From Octadecabacter sp. SW4 (GTDB taxonomy: Bacteria > Pseudomonadota > Alphaproteobacteria > Rhodobacterales > Rhodobacteraceae), in the NCBI RefSeq assembly GCF_008065155.1, contig NZ_CP042819.1, positions 1,860,001 to 1,924,000 of the forward strand: 64,000 nt of DNA. The letters are read 5' to 3'. The number at the start of each line of letters is the position of its first letter. The first letter of the stretch is position 1. The notes beneath the pieces were generated by a model. That model was given only the letters and a program-made list of their open reading frames with translations, was not told the origin of the DNA and made no database searches. Positions 63,224 through 64,000 of the stretch are shown in pieces. Position numbers and translations under genes: made by a program.

Positions 63224-63622
63224 CTAAGCGCTAACGGGGCTGTAACGGGTCTGCATGACATAGTCCTTTTTCGGCCCCGAAACCGCCCATTTGGCTATCC
63301 ATGTCGGCCAGCCCACGAAGTCGTAGGTCACCACATAGGTATCGGGATCGCAGAAATGCGTCGCCTGCCCGCCGTTCGGCGGAACCGCATGGAAATACCG
63401 CCCATCATCAAAATGCACCGACAGATCGGCCTGCCACTGATACGCCCTCTCAAACGTCAGAACCTGCCCGTTCACATCAATCTCGCCGGTTTCGCGATAG
63501 GCCAGCCCGTCGTTGTCGGGGGTGAACTGCGCCATGCCACGCGCGCGCGCCACGGTGCCATCGGCATGGGTGATCTCGCGCTCAAACTGCCACGCGCCCT
63601 CGAAATCCGTTAAAACCCGCAT
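63224..63622 (-). CDS. DUF6314 family protein
   Basis: A 132-residue beta-rich, lipocalin-like protein: MRVLTDFEGAWQFEREITHADG, then alternating strands (GLAYRETGEIDVNGQVLTFERAYQW, core YRETGEIDVNGQVLTFERAY; DDGRYFHAVPPNGG; THFCDPDTYVVTYDF) ending WAVSGPKKDYVMQTRYSPVS. It fits the small DUF6314 family, which has no assigned function. The start at 63622 follows GAGGGTC; the frame continues 24 codons upstream without support. It is divergent from purB with a 105-bp gap. Confidence 0.75.
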   Translation of the reverse strand: MRVLTDFEGAWQFEREITHADGTVARARGMAQFTPDNDGLAYRETGEIDVNGQVLTFERAYQWQADLSVHFDDGRYFHAVPPNGGQATHFCDPDTYVVTYDFVGWPTWIAKWAVSGPKKDYVMQTRYSPVSA

Positions 63623-63727
63623 GTGACCCTCGCAAATTGCCGCAAGGCGCGCGGCCCCACCTTGTGGCCCACGCCCGCGCCCCTTATGACCCAAGCAATC
63701 CCTGGACCCAAATCAAAAGGCACGCCC

Positions 63728-64000
63728 ATGATCCCCCGTTATTCCCGCCCCGACATGGTTCAAATCTGGGAGCCGGCCACGAAGTTCCGCATCTGGTATG
63801 AAATCGAGGCGCACGCCTGCGATGCAATGGCCGATCTGGGTGTGATCCCGCGCGAGAACGCCGATGCCGTCTGGAAAGCCAAGGACGTGGAATTTGACGT
63901 GGCCCGCATTGATGAAATCGAGGCCGTGACCAAACACGACGTCATCGCCTTTCTCACTCATCTGGCCGAACATGTGGGCAGCGACGAGGCCCGCTTCGTG
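63728..64000 (+). CDS. purB: Adenylosuccinate lyase, N-terminal part (cut by window end)
   Basis: The first 91 codons of a fumarase-superfamily enzyme that acts twice in purine synthesis, releasing fumarate from SAICAR and from adenylosuccinate. It reads MIPRYSRPDMVQIWEPATKF, RIWYEIEAHACDAMADLGVI and IDEIEAVTKHDVIAFLTHLA, the last containing the family's KHDVIAF substrate-binding motif. AAAGGCACG precedes the ATG. The gene is open to the window edge and truncated only by it. Confidence 0.95.
   Translation, partial: MIPRYSRPDMVQIWEPATKFRIWYEIEAHACDAMADLGVIPRENADAVWKAKDVEFDVARIDEIEAVTKHDVIAFLTHLAEHVGSDEARFV

Overview
The window is a high-G+C chromosomal segment of an alphaproteobacterium, almost certainly a marine member of the Roseobacter group (Rhodobacteraceae). 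Three things point there: a complete Rhodobacter-capsulatus-type gene transfer agent (GTA) cluster, a DMSP lyase DddP whose metal and active-site residues fall at the expected numbers, and the pdhA-pdhB(lipoyl)-pdhC arrangement downstream of an ftsB-like gene. Most of the window is core chromosome with short intergenic gaps and many 1-14 bp gene overlaps.

Layout. 1-14,800: mixed metabolism (AA_synth-family protein, nucleoside hydrolase, a 2-oxoglutarate oxygenase, SelO AMPylase, DUF3179 protein, two cyclophilins, phosphoglycerate kinase, class I aldolase), a frameshifted short-chain dehydrogenase beside an AraC regulator, an outer-membrane barrel, a LysR regulator and an ftsB-like gene. 14,870-18,665: pyruvate dehydrogenase E1alpha/E1beta/E2 operon behind a strong palindrome. 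18,790-20,023: cysE and a DksA/TraR zinc-finger gene. 19,893-34,453: the GTA structural cluster on the minus strand, in order small terminase, large terminase, portal, g3.5, prohead protease, capsid, connectors, tail tube, chaperones, tape measure, baseplate hub, peptidase and the 1301-aa host-contact protein. 34,505-39,221: mltG, fabF, acpP, fabG, fabD on the same strand. 40,123-41,570: rpsF-rpsR-rplI with a structured leader. 41,675-42,660: a small disturbed islet with a lipoprotein gene, diverged direct repeats, a palindrome and an IS66 transposase remnant. 42,945-51,283: cpdB, two secreted proteins, divergent oxyR/katG, trigger factor and tRNA-Leu(UAG). 51,373-53,092: two divergent Hint-domain genes. 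53,173-64,000: nnr, glnB-glnA, an unknown gene, a DUF3445 heme demethylase-type gene divergent from dddP, an EEP nuclease-like gene, an alpha/beta hydrolase-OsmC fusion, bioY, DUF6314 and the start of purB.

How it works together. The GTA genes would package random host DNA in small tailed particles. No integrase, repressor, endolysin or holin lies in the cluster, so it is a host-run particle system and not a prophage. Upstream of g1 the sequence shows a good promoter followed at once by a five-codon reading frame and a terminator-shaped hairpin, then only about 45 bp to the g1 start. That looks like an attenuated leader or a small-RNA gene and is the most interesting unexplained structure here. 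A long hairpin between the terminase and portal genes, and another after the capsid gene, suggest that GTA gene dosage is also set at RNA level. Elsewhere dddP links the organism to algal DMSP, and oxyR-katG gives peroxide defence.
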